Origin: Pseudoduganella lurida | Lineage (GTDB): Bacteria; Pseudomonadota; Gammaproteobacteria; Burkholderiales; Burkholderiaceae_D | Reading direction: 5' to 3' | Length of the DNA stretch: 64,000 nucleotides | Assembly: GCF_007830455.1 (NCBI RefSeq) | Contig: NZ_VLLB01000005.1 | Span: 248,001 to 312,000 of the forward strand | In this document: in pieces, positions 17,225 through 27,742 of the stretch | Layout: each line of letters starts with the position of its first letter | How positions within the stretch are numbered: the stretch's first letter is position 1 | Position numbers and translations under genes: made by a program | The notes under the pieces: model-generated | What the model saw: only the letters and a program-made list of their open reading frames with translations | What the model was told of the DNA's origin: nothing | Database searches by the model: none

Positions 17225-17260
17225 GAGTTCCAATTGTTCGGAGAACGCTTGGAGGAGACA
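17193..17260 (-). ncRNA. Candidate small RNA with anti-SD-like loops
   Basis: A consensus promoter on the minus strand fires about 67 nt before a textbook intrinsic terminator, with no room for a protein. The predicted RNA starts GUCUCCUCC, forms a hairpin CCAA-GC-GUUC-UCC-GAAC-AA-UUGG that presents UCC in its loop, then AACUC, and ends with a GCCCGCG/CGCGGGC stem and eight U residues. Two C/U-rich single-stranded patches could pair with Shine-Dalgarno sequences, as in other base-pairing sRNAs. That function is inference. I cannot match it to a named RNA family. Confidence 0.6.
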
Positions 17261-17265
17261 GTTCC

Positions 17266-17294
17266 ACTATAGCGGCGTCCATGTTGCGGTGCAA
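17266..17294 (-). promoter_or_regulatory. Sigma70-type promoter of the candidate sRNA
   Basis: Minus-strand -35 TTGCAC (17289-17294) and -10 TATAGT (17266-17271) are separated by exactly 17 bp. A start near 17259-17260 is expected. Confidence 0.7.
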
Positions 17295-17640
17295 TACCGT
17301 AAATCTACGGTGCGCGGGCCACGTTGCGGCGGAACCGTTTCCAATGTCCATGTGCACTGCAACAATATTTGGCCAGGACAGGATTTGGCCGAAATGAATC
17401 AGCTTCTGAAGAGAAATCCCGCCAGTTCTTCAGCAGAGCAGCCTGCAAGTCACGAAATTGATCACTTCGAAAAATTTTTCGATGGTTGTGAAAACCCCAC
17501 TCGGCTGTCGAAGGGCAGCAACCACCTGAGGCGCGGCGTGCCGACGCGGGTCGGAAGGGGGATGTCGACACGGCACGCGCATCGTCAAGGACGCCGCAGA
17601 CAAGACGCCGCACACCGGCCGGTCCCGCCGCTACCGCCCA

Positions 17641-17683
17641 GCTCGTGTCTCCTTCGGGGTCAGGCACTAGAGTGGACACGGAC
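17641..17683 (+). repeat. REP-like palindrome, family A (copy 2, mixed)
   Basis: Reads GCTCGTGTCTCCTTCGGGGTCAG then GCACTAGAGTGGACACGGAC. Outer arms are family A, but the CAGGCAC centre resembles family B, so it may be a recombinant or transitional copy. Confidence 0.6.
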
Positions 17684-17773
17684 TGAGCCGTAGCACGCGC
17701 GATCCATGGCTTGAAGATGAGCTGGCACGTGGAACTGCGGTATCTCCAGCCAAAACCGATCGCTATAGATCAG

Positions 17774-17815
17774 GCCGTGTCCACTTCGGTGACTGACCCC
17801 GAAGTGGACACGGGC
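17774..17815 (-). repeat. REP-like palindrome, family A (copy 3)
   Basis: Near-perfect hairpin: the GCCGTGTCCACTTCGG arm pairs with CCGAAGTGGACACGGGC around a short TGACTGACC centre. It lies 53 nt downstream of the sensor kinase stop and could also stabilise or end that transcript. Confidence 0.7.
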
Positions 17816-17867
17816 TGAGCAGTGAGGCCCAGGCGCCCGGGCGCCGCTGCGCGGCGAAAGTGAGGAG

Positions 17868-19217
<1,350 letters not shown>

Positions 19218-19309
19218 AGGATGTCCCTTGTATTGATTATTTTTGACTATAAAGGAAACGCTGGCGCCGTGGCGCCCGCGGTCGCAATTTTGCCGGATTG
19301 AACGGTGGT

Positions 19310-20050
19310 TCAGGCCTGCGGCTCGCCCTGGAAGGCGCCGCCGCGGTAGGTGATCACCAGCGTGTCGCGGTGGCCGTGTTCGCCCAGCGGCTGGATCGGC
19401 GTGGATTCGTGGATGACGGTGGCGTCGTCCAGCAGCAGCATCGACCACGGTTCGGTGAGCGTGAAGCGCTTGCCGTTCGGGCCGTGCGCTTCGAAGATGC
19501 GCGTTTCGCCGCCCTTGATGGCGTGCCGGCCGACGAGGATCACGGCCACGAAGTCGACGCCGTCGCGGTGCGCGCCTTCCGGGGTGGGGCGGCCGATGCC
19601 GTCCGCCGTGTCGATGCGGAACTGATGGGCTTCCACGTACCAGGGCGCGTGGGAAGCATCGGTGCGCACCGCCGTGAACAGGCGGCCCAGCGCCGTCAGC
19701 AGGCCCTGCCAGACCGGCGCCGCGACGGTGTCCGGCAGCACGGGCGCGAACAGCCGGTGCATGCCGCCATGCAGCGCGTTGTACTCCACGCTCTGCCAGT
19801 GCGCGCGGTGCGCCGTCTGCGCCAGCTCGTCTTCGCGCTGGATGAAGCAGGAATGGCGGCGGCGCCGGTAGCGCCCGCCGTCCTTCAGGTAGTTGTCCAG
19901 CTCCAGGTCGTCCCAGCTGGCGGCGAGCGCACGCAGCTGCGCCAGCGGCGTGCCGGACAGCGCCGCCACCTCGTCCGGCGCCAGCAGGGCCCAGCCCTGC
20001 GTGCGCAATGCGTGCGTTACCTGGTCGGGCGGAGTGAAGTCGGGAGCCAT
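19310..20050 (-). CDS. 2-oxoglutarate/Fe(II) dioxygenase, 2OG-Fe_Oxy_2-like
   Basis: 246-residue cytoplasmic protein resembling the family that includes bacterial isoleucine hydroxylases. The iron-binding HxD is visible in EGAHRDGVDFVAVILVGRH, with a distal His in ATVIHESTPIQPL and the 2OG-anchoring Arg likely in RDTLVITYR. GGETRIFEAHGPNGKRFTL is typical of the fold. It probably hydroxylates an amino acid or small molecule, substrate unknown. The start is uncertain: ATG 20050 has no clear ribosome site, and a TTG at 20077 is possible with a poorly spaced GGGAA. It stands alone, 92 nt from the kinase gene. Confidence 0.75.
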   Translation of the reverse strand: MAPDFTPPDQVTHALRTQGWALLAPDEVAALSGTPLAQLRALAASWDDLELDNYLKDGGRYRRRRHSCFIQREDELAQTAHRAHWQSVEYNALHGGMHRLFAPVLPDTVAAPVWQGLLTALGRLFTAVRTDASHAPWYVEAHQFRIDTADGIGRPTPEGAHRDGVDFVAVILVGRHAIKGGETRIFEAHGPNGKRFTLTEPWSMLLLDDATVIHESTPIQPLGEHGHRDTLVITYRGGAFQGEPQA

Positions 20051-20126
20051 GGGAAAAGTGGATGCGTCAATAAACAATTCCCTATTGTACGACCTGGGCC
20101 GGCAGGTGTGGGTCTGACGTCCCGAT

Positions 20127-22172
20127 TCAGAAATTGTGAGTCAGGGACAAGCGGACCGAGCGCGATTCGAGCGGGTGGAAGTGGTAATCGTCCGCCTGTG
20201 CCGTCTCGCCCTTCAGCTGCGACGCGTAGTAATAGGTGATGGCGGCATCGCGGCGGTTGGTCAGGTTGAACGCTTCCAGCTCAAGGTGCGTGCGGCGGCC
20301 GAACTGGTAGGCGACGCGGCCATTGAGCGTCATGCTGGCGGCCGACCGTACGCTGTTGTCCTCCACCAGGGGGCGGGGGCCGAACCAGCGCGCCCGGATC
20401 GCGCCGGACCATGGCCCCTCCGGCGTGAACGTGGCGGCAAACTGCGCCACGCCTTCCACCGCGCCGGGGATATGGTCGCCGGCCGGATCGCTGTCCTTGT
20501 AGCGGCCGCGCGCGTAGGCCAGGTCGGCATCGAGCGACAGCCATTTGACGGGCTTGTAGTAGTTGGAGAACTCGATGCCGCGGCGGCGGCTCGGCCGGCC
20601 CGCCTCGGTGGTGCCGGCATCGCCCACGAATACCAGCTCGGAATCGAAGTCCAGGCGGAACAGCGACAGGGACGTCTGCAGGCCCGGAATGATCTCGGTG
20701 CGCACGCCCAGGTCCATGCCGCGCGAGCGGGCCAGCGGCGTCACGCGGTCCACCGCCTCGTTCGTTTTCGGATCCACGCTGATCACGGTGCCGCGCGCAT
20801 CGTTGCTGTGGAAGCCCTGGCCGGCGTTGACGTAGAACTCCGTCTTCCGCCACGGCCCGAAGATCAGGCTGCCGCTGGGCGAGACGAGCGTGTCGTTGGC
20901 CTTGCCGGAGTTCTCCGCGCGGTCGCTCGCCACGTCGAAGCGGTAGCGGTCGGCGCGCACGCCGGCCACGCTGCGCAGCCACGGGTTCCAGCGCGTCTGG
21001 TTTTCCAGCCACAGCGCGGCGCTGGTTTCCACGATATGGTCCTGGCGCGTGGTGGCCGTGACCTGGCGCGCCTTCGTGTTGTACAGGCCGTTATGGATAT
21101 TGTCGTTCTGCGCCGTGACGCCCAGCGTGGTGGTGGACGTGGTCGTGTCGGTGTGCGTGTGCCAGGCGTGGCTGGCATCGAAGCCGGTGGTGACGCGGCG
21201 GTCCGGCTGCGCGAACTGGTCGCCGTTGACCGGGTCGTCCAGGTAGTAGGTGAAGTTCGAGAACAGTTCCAGGCGGTTGGCAATGGCGTAGGCCGACACG
21301 CGCGTGGTAGCTTCGTCCGTCGTGCGCTGCCACGCGCCGGACAGGCTGTAGCGGTGAGCGCCGCCGCCATCGGTGGGGTCGACGGCATCGAAGCGGCCCA
21401 GCGTGCCGTTGTCGACGGCGCGCTGCGGAATCTGGTCCGTCGAATTCCACTTGGCGCGGTAGGCCATCGCCGAAATGTGGAAGCCGTTGTTGGCATAGCC
21501 CTCGCTGTAGCGCAGCACGCCGTTCACCTTGCGGTAATTGTCGCCCTGCGTGAACGGACCGTCGTTGTGCATGGTCTCCAGCGCATACAGCAGGTTGCCC
21601 CCGCCCGCTGCGAGCGAGTCGGCGATCAGCCCCCGGCCATAGCCGTTCTGGCCCACCGACAGGTTGGCGATGCCGCTGGTGAGGCGGTTGGCGTACGTCA
21701 GGTCGGTGGCGCCGGCCGAACCGAAGTCGCCCGTGCTGGCCGAATACGGCCCCTTCTTGTACGACAGCGTGGTGGCCAGTTCCGGGATCACGAAGTTCAG
21801 GTCCGTCCAGCCCTGGCCATGCGCATGGCTGCGCTGGTTGACGGGCATGTCGTCCACCGTCGTGCGCAGGTCGGTGCCGTGGTCGAGGTTGAAGCCGCGC
21901 AGGTAGAACTGGTTGGCCTTGCCCTCGCCGCTGTGCTGCGACACGATCAGGCCGGGCGTGGCCTCCAGCAGTTCACCGGGGCGGTACGTGGTGCGCGCTT
22001 CCAGCTGGCGCTGCGTGACGATGCCTTCGCTGGCCGAATCGGCGATGCCGAGCTGGCTGATGCGCGAGGCATCGATCGTCACGCGGGGCATGAACGGGTC
22101 GTCGGCATGGGCGGGGGAGGAGAAAGCGGCGAAGGCGGAGGCGAAGGCGGCAGCGAGGCGGGTTTTTTTCAT
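20127..22172 (-). CDS. TonB-dependent outer-membrane receptor
   Basis: 681-residue beta-barrel importer. A signal peptide (about 1-24, ending PAHA) is followed by the plug domain (GELLEATPGLIVSQHSGEGK, QFYLRGFNLDHGTDLRTTVD) and a barrel of alternating aromatic strands, closing with LSLTHNF whose terminal Phe is the BAM insertion signal. The plug variant PVNQRSHAHGQGWTDLNFVIPE resembles a group of receptors without known substrate. It lies downstream of a DUF6702 and an M1 peptidase gene on the same strand, separated by 188 nt with strong hairpins, so it may be partly independently expressed. The start at 22172 has only a weak ribosome site. Confidence 0.88.
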   Translation of the reverse strand: MKKTRLAAAFASAFAAFSSPAHADDPFMPRVTIDASRISQLGIADSASEGIVTQRQLEARTTYRPGELLEATPGLIVSQHSGEGKANQFYLRGFNLDHGTDLRTTVDDMPVNQRSHAHGQGWTDLNFVIPELATTLSYKKGPYSASTGDFGSAGATDLTYANRLTSGIANLSVGQNGYGRGLIADSLAAGGGNLLYALETMHNDGPFTQGDNYRKVNGVLRYSEGYANNGFHISAMAYRAKWNSTDQIPQRAVDNGTLGRFDAVDPTDGGGAHRYSLSGAWQRTTDEATTRVSAYAIANRLELFSNFTYYLDDPVNGDQFAQPDRRVTTGFDASHAWHTHTDTTTSTTTLGVTAQNDNIHNGLYNTKARQVTATTRQDHIVETSAALWLENQTRWNPWLRSVAGVRADRYRFDVASDRAENSGKANDTLVSPSGSLIFGPWRKTEFYVNAGQGFHSNDARGTVISVDPKTNEAVDRVTPLARSRGMDLGVRTEIIPGLQTSLSLFRLDFDSELVFVGDAGTTEAGRPSRRRGIEFSNYYKPVKWLSLDADLAYARGRYKDSDPAGDHIPGAVEGVAQFAATFTPEGPWSGAIRARWFGPRPLVEDNSVRSAASMTLNGRVAYQFGRRTHLELEAFNLTNRRDAAITYYYASQLKGETAQADDYHFHPLESRSVRLSLTHNF

Positions 22173-22243
22173 CGATCGACCGGTAGGCGGGCAGGGCACC
22201 CTCCCCAAGGGAGGCACCCGTTCCATTGAAAGGCAGGCACGGA

Positions 22244-22283
22244 TGCAATCGGGGCCGATCCCGCAGGACCGGCCCCGATTGCA
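22244..22283 (-). promoter_or_regulatory. Perfect 14-bp-stem hairpin before the TonB receptor gene
   Basis: Arms TGCAATCGGGGCCG (22244-22257) and its exact complement (22270-22283) enclose a 12-nt loop in the leader between the DUF6702 stop and the receptor start. There is no U-tract. A second dyad GGTGAT/ATCACC lies at about 22310-22335. It may be an attenuator, processing site or mRNA stabiliser. Confidence 0.5.
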
Positions 22284-22360
22284 CTGGGATGAGAGCATGC
22301 CCGAGTGACGCGGTGATGACAAGTGGTTATCACCCGGACGGGTGAAATGCGGCACGGCTG

Positions 22361-22858
22361 TCAGGGCAGGCGCTGTTTTTCCTGCTTTGCCGTGAACACC
22401 AGCGTGACCGCCGGGCGTCCGTTGCGGGCGCCCACGTTGACGGTATTGACCTGCGTGGCGATGAAGTCCGACAGCACGCCGTCGAACAGCAGCGCGCCGG
22501 CCGGCAGTGCGGTACGTTCGACCTGCTGGAAGATGGTCAGCACGTCCGCATCGGCCTTCACGCCCACCCATTGCAGCGGCAGCGGCTTGCCGTCCGCCGT
22601 GATGGTGAAGCGCTTTTCCAGGTAGCGGCGCAGCACTTCCTGGTCCTCTTCCATGCCCATGTCGAACTGGCGTCCGTACAGGTTGGTCAGCAGCGTTTCC
22701 AGATCGTGCGCCGTGTAGGTGTGCACGATCTCCGTGTTGCCGGTGGCCGCGTTGTAGCCGATGTCCGCCATGCCCATGTGGTAGTTGTGGGCGCTGGCGG
22801 TGCCGCAGCAAAGCAGCACCGCCAGCCAGGCACCGGCCAGGACGCGAGGCAGGCGCAT
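22361..22858 (-). CDS. DUF6702-like periplasmic protein
   Basis: 165-residue exported protein with a clear signal peptide (AWLAVLLCCGTASA). The mature part opens HNYHMGMADIGYNAATGNTEIVHTYTAHDLETLL, the layout of the DUF6702 family, whose function is unknown. Members often sit beside M1 peptidases or transport genes. Its ATG overlaps the final A of the peptidase stop (TAATG), so the two are tightly coupled. It may be an accessory for a metal- or peptide-related process, but this is inference only. Confidence 0.75.
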   Translation of the reverse strand: MRLPRVLAGAWLAVLLCCGTASAHNYHMGMADIGYNAATGNTEIVHTYTAHDLETLLTNLYGRQFDMGMEEDQEVLRRYLEKRFTITADGKPLPLQWVGVKADADVLTIFQQVERTALPAGALLFDGVLSDFIATQVNTVNVGARNGRPAVTLVFTAKQEKQRLP

Positions 22859-25371
22859 TACTTCTTCAGGTCCGTCGCCGGCCGCGCAGGCGCCTTGTCC
22901 ACTTCCGGCTTCAGGTTCTGCGTTTCCGCCTGCTGCTTGGCGGCGGCGCCGTTCAGGCCACCGTTGGCATTGGCCGATTTATCGTCGGCCTTCACGGCTT
23001 CGTCACCCTTCAGTGGCGTGTTGAAGTCCTTCATCAGGTCCGGGTTCTTGCGCTCCATCTTGAACAGCTCCAGGCGCGACGGTGCGGCCTTGCGCGGCCA
23101 CGAGTTGTTGCTGGTGTCGACGTCGGCCGTTTCCCAGTAAGGATCCTGCGTCAGCGCCGTGATCGGCTCATCCGTCACCAGCAGCTTGGTGATCTTCGTG
23201 GGCGAGTAGCGCCACACTTCCGCCGGCACGCGCTCGATCGTCTTCTTGCCGGACTTGAGCGTGATCTCCAGGATCAGCGGCGATACCAGGCCGCCCTTGT
23301 TGGAGAAGTCCACCAGGTACAGGTACTTGCCCTGTTTCAGCAGGTCCTTCTGCCACGGCTCCAGGCCTTCCATCGTCTCGCGGTACTTGTTGCGGTCCGC
23401 GTTGGTGACGGTGAAGTCGTCGTGCTCGTTGTAGAAGTCCTTCAGCGCCGGCTGCTGGTCCACCTTGCGCACCATGCCTTCGTTGCGCTGGTCCGTCACG
23501 GACACCGGTTCCTCGGCGTGGCGGGCACGGGCCCAGGCCTTCTCCACTTCCGGATCCTTGGTGTTCAGGTTGAATTCGCTGATGTTGTCCAGGCTGACAT
23601 CCACGGCATCCGTCGTGTAGAACCAGCCGCGCCAGAACCAGTCGAGGTCCGTGCCGGAAGCATCTTCCATGGTGCGGAAGAAGTCGGCCGGGGTCGGGCG
23701 CTTGAACTTCCAGCGGCGCGCGTATTCCTTGAAGGCGTAGTCGAACAGCTCGCGGCCCAGGATCGTTTCACGCAGGATGTTCAGCGCGGTAGCCGGCTTG
23801 GCGTACGCGTTGTTGCCGAACTGGAGAACCGATTCCGAGTTCGTCATGATCGGCACCTGGTTCGTCGAACGCATGTAGGCCGTGATGTCGCGCGGATCGC
23901 CGCGGCCGATCGGGAAGTCCTTCTCCCAGGCCTGCGCGGCCAGGTATTCGACGAAGGAGTTCAGGCCCTCGTCCATCCAGGTCCACTGGCGCTCGTCCGA
24001 GTTGACGATCATCGGGAAGTAGTTGTGGCCCACTTCATGGATGATCACGCTGATCAGGCCATACTTGGTGCGCTTCGAGTAGGTCAGCTCGCCGGTCTTC
24101 TTGTCCTTCGTCGGACGCGGGCCGTTGAACGAGATCATCGGGTACTCCATGCCGCCCACCGGGCCGTTCACGGAAATCGCCGTCGGGTACGGGTAGTCCA
24201 GGCTGTACTTGTTGTACTGCTCGATCGTGTGGATGATCGCCGCGGTGGAATACTTCTCCCACAGCGGATTGCCTTCCTTCGGATAGTAGGACATGGCCAG
24301 CACGTTGGTGCCGTCCTTCCTGTAGCCCTGCGCATCCCAGATGAACTTGCGCGACGAGGCGAACGCGAAATCGCGCACGTTCTTCGCCTTGAAGTGCCAG
24401 GTCTTGGTGGCCTTGCTCACCGACTTTTCTGCTGCCTCGGCATCGGCCTGGGTGACGATGATGACCGGCGTCTTCGACGTCCTGGCTTTTTCCAGGCGGT
24501 CGCGCTGCGCGGCGGTCAGCACGTCGCCGGGATTCTGCAGCTCGCCCGTGGAGGCCACCACGTGGTCGGCCGGCACGGTGAGCTTCACGTCATAGTCGCC
24601 GAATTCCAGCGTGAATTCGCCGGAGCCGAGGAACTGCTTGTTCTGCCAGCCCGCCACGTCGTAGTAGGCCGCCATGCGCGGGAACCACTGGGCGATCTCG
24701 AACAGCACGTTCTTGTCGTCCTCGAAGTACTCGTAGCCGGAACGGCCGCCGAGCACCTTCGCGTCGTTGATCTTGTAGTTCCAGTCGATGGCGAAGCTGA
24801 ACTTGTCGCCGGACTTGAGCGGCGCCGGCAGGTCGATGCGCATCATCGTGCCGTTGACCACGTATTTCAGCGGTGCGCCGCCGGCGGTGCGGATGTTCGA
24901 CAGCTTGAAGCCGCCGTCGAAGTCGCGGCCGGCCAGCACGTTGCGCAGGCCTTCGAACTTGGCGCCGTCCGCGCCGTCGCCCTGCGGCTTGGTCCAGGCT
25001 TCGCGCGATGGCGCGGTCTGGATGCGGCGGGTGTCGGAATCGGGCTTGAACAGGTTCTGGTCCAGCTGGATCCACAGGTAGGTGAGCGTGTCCGGCGAGT
25101 TGTTGTGGTACGTGACCTGTTCGCTGCCCGTCAGCGTGCGGTTCGCTTCGTCCAGCGTGGCGCGGATCGTGTAGTCGGCGCGCTGCTGCCAGTACTGGTG
25201 GCCCGGCGCGCCGGACGCGGTGCGGTAGGCGTTCGCGGTCGGCAGCAGTTCGTCGAGCTGGCGGAATTTGTCATCGAACGGTTCGGCGGCCAGGGCGGCG
25301 GTGCCGAACGACAGGGCGGTGAGCGAGAGGGCGAAGAATCGGGCGGCGATGCTGGCAGGTGTGCGCTTCAT
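22858..25371 (-). CDS. M1 family zinc metallopeptidase
   Basis: 837-residue exported aminopeptidase-like protein with a signal peptide (about 1-28, ending ALAAEP). The M1 catalytic site is intact: HEVGH with His445/Glu446/His449 and Glu468 in MDEGLN. The exopeptidase loop reads VGGMEYPMISFNG, a GGMEY variant of GAMEN. N-terminal beta-saddle segments (TYLWIQLDQNLF) precede it. The C-terminal 60 residues are Lys/Ala/Asn-rich and probably disordered. Start 25371 is chosen for the signal peptide. Upstream in-frame codons look non-coding. It is first in the peptidase-DUF6702-receptor run. Confidence 0.9.
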   Translation of the reverse strand: MKRTPASIAARFFALSLTALSFGTAALAAEPFDDKFRQLDELLPTANAYRTASGAPGHQYWQQRADYTIRATLDEANRTLTGSEQVTYHNNSPDTLTYLWIQLDQNLFKPDSDTRRIQTAPSREAWTKPQGDGADGAKFEGLRNVLAGRDFDGGFKLSNIRTAGGAPLKYVVNGTMMRIDLPAPLKSGDKFSFAIDWNYKINDAKVLGGRSGYEYFEDDKNVLFEIAQWFPRMAAYYDVAGWQNKQFLGSGEFTLEFGDYDVKLTVPADHVVASTGELQNPGDVLTAAQRDRLEKARTSKTPVIIVTQADAEAAEKSVSKATKTWHFKAKNVRDFAFASSRKFIWDAQGYRKDGTNVLAMSYYPKEGNPLWEKYSTAAIIHTIEQYNKYSLDYPYPTAISVNGPVGGMEYPMISFNGPRPTKDKKTGELTYSKRTKYGLISVIIHEVGHNYFPMIVNSDERQWTWMDEGLNSFVEYLAAQAWEKDFPIGRGDPRDITAYMRSTNQVPIMTNSESVLQFGNNAYAKPATALNILRETILGRELFDYAFKEYARRWKFKRPTPADFFRTMEDASGTDLDWFWRGWFYTTDAVDVSLDNISEFNLNTKDPEVEKAWARARHAEEPVSVTDQRNEGMVRKVDQQPALKDFYNEHDDFTVTNADRNKYRETMEGLEPWQKDLLKQGKYLYLVDFSNKGGLVSPLILEITLKSGKKTIERVPAEVWRYSPTKITKLLVTDEPITALTQDPYWETADVDTSNNSWPRKAAPSRLELFKMERKNPDLMKDFNTPLKGDEAVKADDKSANANGGLNGAAAKQQAETQNLKPEVDKAPARPATDLKK

Positions 25372-25598
25372 TGGGTTCCCAGGGCAGTTGATGGTCATCC
25401 CGCGCGGCCGGTGGACCGGTGGGTTGCCGTCGTGTTTTTGTGTAAAACAACAGGCTATTCTAAGCGCCCGCGGGACGCCCTGCGAGGCGTGCATTTGTAA
25501 CATTGCTGAAATATGCGGGCGTGCGGACGTCCGGCCGGACAGTGGCCGGACAGTTCCACGCGGGAAGGCTGCTGTTGCAGGGTGTTAAGGAATCAGGC

Positions 25599-25653
25599 GG
25601 GCGGACAGATGGTGTCCGCCCATGTCGCGCCGATACGACTTTGTTCGGCGCGA
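25599..25653. terminator. Two tandem hairpins after ohrR
   Basis: GGGCGGACA/TGTCCGCCC (25599-25607 with 25613-25621) and TCGCGCCGA/TCGGCGCGA (25625-25633 with 25645-25653) are perfect 9-bp stems lying directly past the ohrR stop. Neither has a T-tract. The rest of the 25372-25658 space shows only a GGCCGGACAGT direct repeat. Confidence 0.4.
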
Positions 25654-25658
25654 ACCGC

Positions 25659-26117
<459 letters not shown>

Positions 26118-26123
26118 GCGTCC

Positions 26124-26152
26124 AGTATAGATAGCGCGCGATCTAATGGCAA
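26124..26152 (-). promoter_or_regulatory. ohrR promoter with operator in the spacer
   Basis: On the minus strand, -35 TTGCCA (26147-26152) and -10 TATACT (26124-26129) are 17 bp apart. The palindrome TAGAT-AGCGCGCG-ATCTA (26128-26145) fills the spacer, ideally placed for repression by OhrR. Confidence 0.65.
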
Positions 26153-26247
26153 GCTACTTTGTACGGCACGAATGTGCTTGCCATGGGGTGGCGATTTGGC
26201 TATCGTATTCGGGCCCGTCCATCCGCGTGGCGGGTCAGGAGGCTCAG

Positions 26248-26559
26248 ATGAATCGTGCAGCCCATCCAGGCTCGGATACGCCCGCCCCCGCCGAGCAGCG
26301 CAGCGGCGCGGCGCCTCTCCACCTCGTCCAGCTCGATCCCCAGGCCGTCATCGACGGCGAGCGTTGCGACGACACCTACCTGGCCGACGACGTCCACACC
26401 TGCGGCACGATGCGTGAAACCTGCCCGGTGTGTACGGAAGGCCGGCTGCAGCTGGTACTGCGACAGAAGAACGTGCGGGTGCCGCACCTGTTCTGCCTCG
26501 AATGCACGCGCTGCTTCGGCGCTTTCCTCGAAGACGGCACCCCCGCACTGATCGAATGA
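26248..26559 (+). CDS. Small Cys-rich zinc-ribbon-like protein
   Basis: 103-residue hypothetical protein. After a Pro/Ala-rich N-terminus (1-25), the C-terminal half carries HTCGTMRETCPVCTEG and LFCLECTRCFGAFLEDG, together six to seven Cys in CxxC-type knuckles typical of zinc ribbons. An AGGAGG ribosome site precedes the start. It is divergent from ohrR over 130 nt, so a link to peroxide or thiol stress is possible but unproven. I do not recognise a named family. Confidence 0.65.
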   Translation: MNRAAHPGSDTPAPAEQRSGAAPLHLVQLDPQAVIDGERCDDTYLADDVHTCGTMRETCPVCTEGRLQLVLRQKNVRVPHLFCLECTRCFGAFLEDGTPALIE

Positions 26560-26645
26560 CGCCCGCGCCGGTCTCCGCGCCGGTCTCCGGTAAGCTGTGA
26601 TGATCTTGCTGTAAAGTATCATCGACGCACACCGGGAGACCAGCC

Positions 26646-27737
26646 ATGAAGGGCCAGCACCAGACCACCGTCCTGATCTGCGACGGCGCGGCGGAACGAC
26701 GCCATCGCACATCGGCGATGCTGCGCGAACAGCACGACATCGACGAGGCAGCCGATGGCGCCGCCCTGCTGCGGCTGGCACGCGGGCTGCCGCGGCCGGA
26801 TGTCATCGTGCTCGATGCGGCGGTGGCCGAGCCGTTCGCACTGGTGCGCCAGCTGAAGGCCGATCCCGACACGGCCGGCATCCCGCTGCTGCTGGCGTTC
26901 GATGCGGTCGAGGCGCCGGCGCTGGAAGCGCGCGCCCTTGCCGCCGGCGTGGCGGACGTGCTGGTGTACCCGTTCGCCGCCGAGACGCTGCGTGCCCGCG
27001 TGGCCCGCGAACTGCGGCTGCGCGAGGCGCAGGCCCTGCTGCGGCACGAGGTCCACCTGGTCGACCATCTGGTGGCGGAGCGCACGCGCACGGCCACACA
27101 GATGGCCGATGCCGTGATCTGGGCGCTGGCCACGCTGGCCGAGCGGCGCGACAGCGAAAGCCCGAACCACCTGCACCGCATCCAGCATTACGTGGCGACC
27201 CTGGCGCGGCATCTGCAAACGCAGCCGCGCTTCGCACACGAGCTGACCGATGCGCACATCGAGCTGCTGTTCCAGGCCGCGCCGCTGCACGACATCGGCA
27301 AGGCCGCCATTCCGGACGCCATCCTGCAAAAGCCCGGCCGCCTCACCGCCGAGGAATTCGAGACCGTCAAGCTGCACACCGTGTACGGCCGCGATGCGAT
27401 CGACAGCGTGGCGCAGGCGGCCGGCAGCGACAGCACCTTCCTGCGCTTCGCCCGCGAGATCACCTACAGCCACCACGAGCGCTTCGACGGCTCCGGCTAC
27501 CCGCAGGGCCTGGCCGGCGACGCCATCCCCGTCGCCGCACGCCTGCTGGCCGTGGCCGACGTGTACGACGCCCTGATCTCCCGCCGCGTCTACAAGCCCG
27601 CGTTCACGCACGAAACGGCGGTCGAGCTGATCCGGCAGGGCAGCGGCGAACACTTCGACCCCGACATCGTCGACGCCATGCTGGCCACCGAAGCCGACTT
27701 CCTGGCCATCACGCAGCGCTTCCACGATCCCCACTGA
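26646..27737 (+). CDS. Receiver-like plus HD-GYP phosphodiesterase
   Basis: 363-residue cytoplasmic protein, likely hydrolysing cyclic di-GMP. The N-terminal 125 residues have a receiver fold with Asp57 present in VIVLDAAVAEPF, but the conserved Lys before Pro is replaced (VYPF), so phospho-signalling may be altered. The HD-GYP domain is complete: LHDIGK (His215, Asp216, Lys219), HHERFDGSGYPQGL (276-289, with Gly284-Tyr285-Pro286) and AVADVYDAL. The start has a GGGAG site. It is monocistronic between the Cys-rich gene and the RAYT repeat unit. Ligand-binding residues look intact, so catalysis is probable. Confidence 0.88.
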   Translation: MKGQHQTTVLICDGAAERRHRTSAMLREQHDIDEAADGAALLRLARGLPRPDVIVLDAAVAEPFALVRQLKADPDTAGIPLLLAFDAVEAPALEARALAAGVADVLVYPFAAETLRARVARELRLREAQALLRHEVHLVDHLVAERTRTATQMADAVIWALATLAERRDSESPNHLHRIQHYVATLARHLQTQPRFAHELTDAHIELLFQAAPLHDIGKAAIPDAILQKPGRLTAEEFETVKLHTVYGRDAIDSVAQAAGSDSTFLRFAREITYSHHERFDGSGYPQGLAGDAIPVAARLLAVADVYDALISRRVYKPAFTHETAVELIRQGSGEHFDPDIVDAMLATEADFLAITQRFHDPH

Positions 27738-27742
27738 TCAGC

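Noticed and set aside
17289..17693. 134-codon plus-strand frame in the repeat cluster
   Set aside because: It overlaps the sRNA promoter and a REP, has no ribosome site and no domain.
22173..22360. Cobalamin riboswitch before the TonB receptor gene
   Set aside because: GGAACGGGTGCC superficially resembles part of one, but the conserved AGCCAGGAGACC-like and other core boxes are absent.
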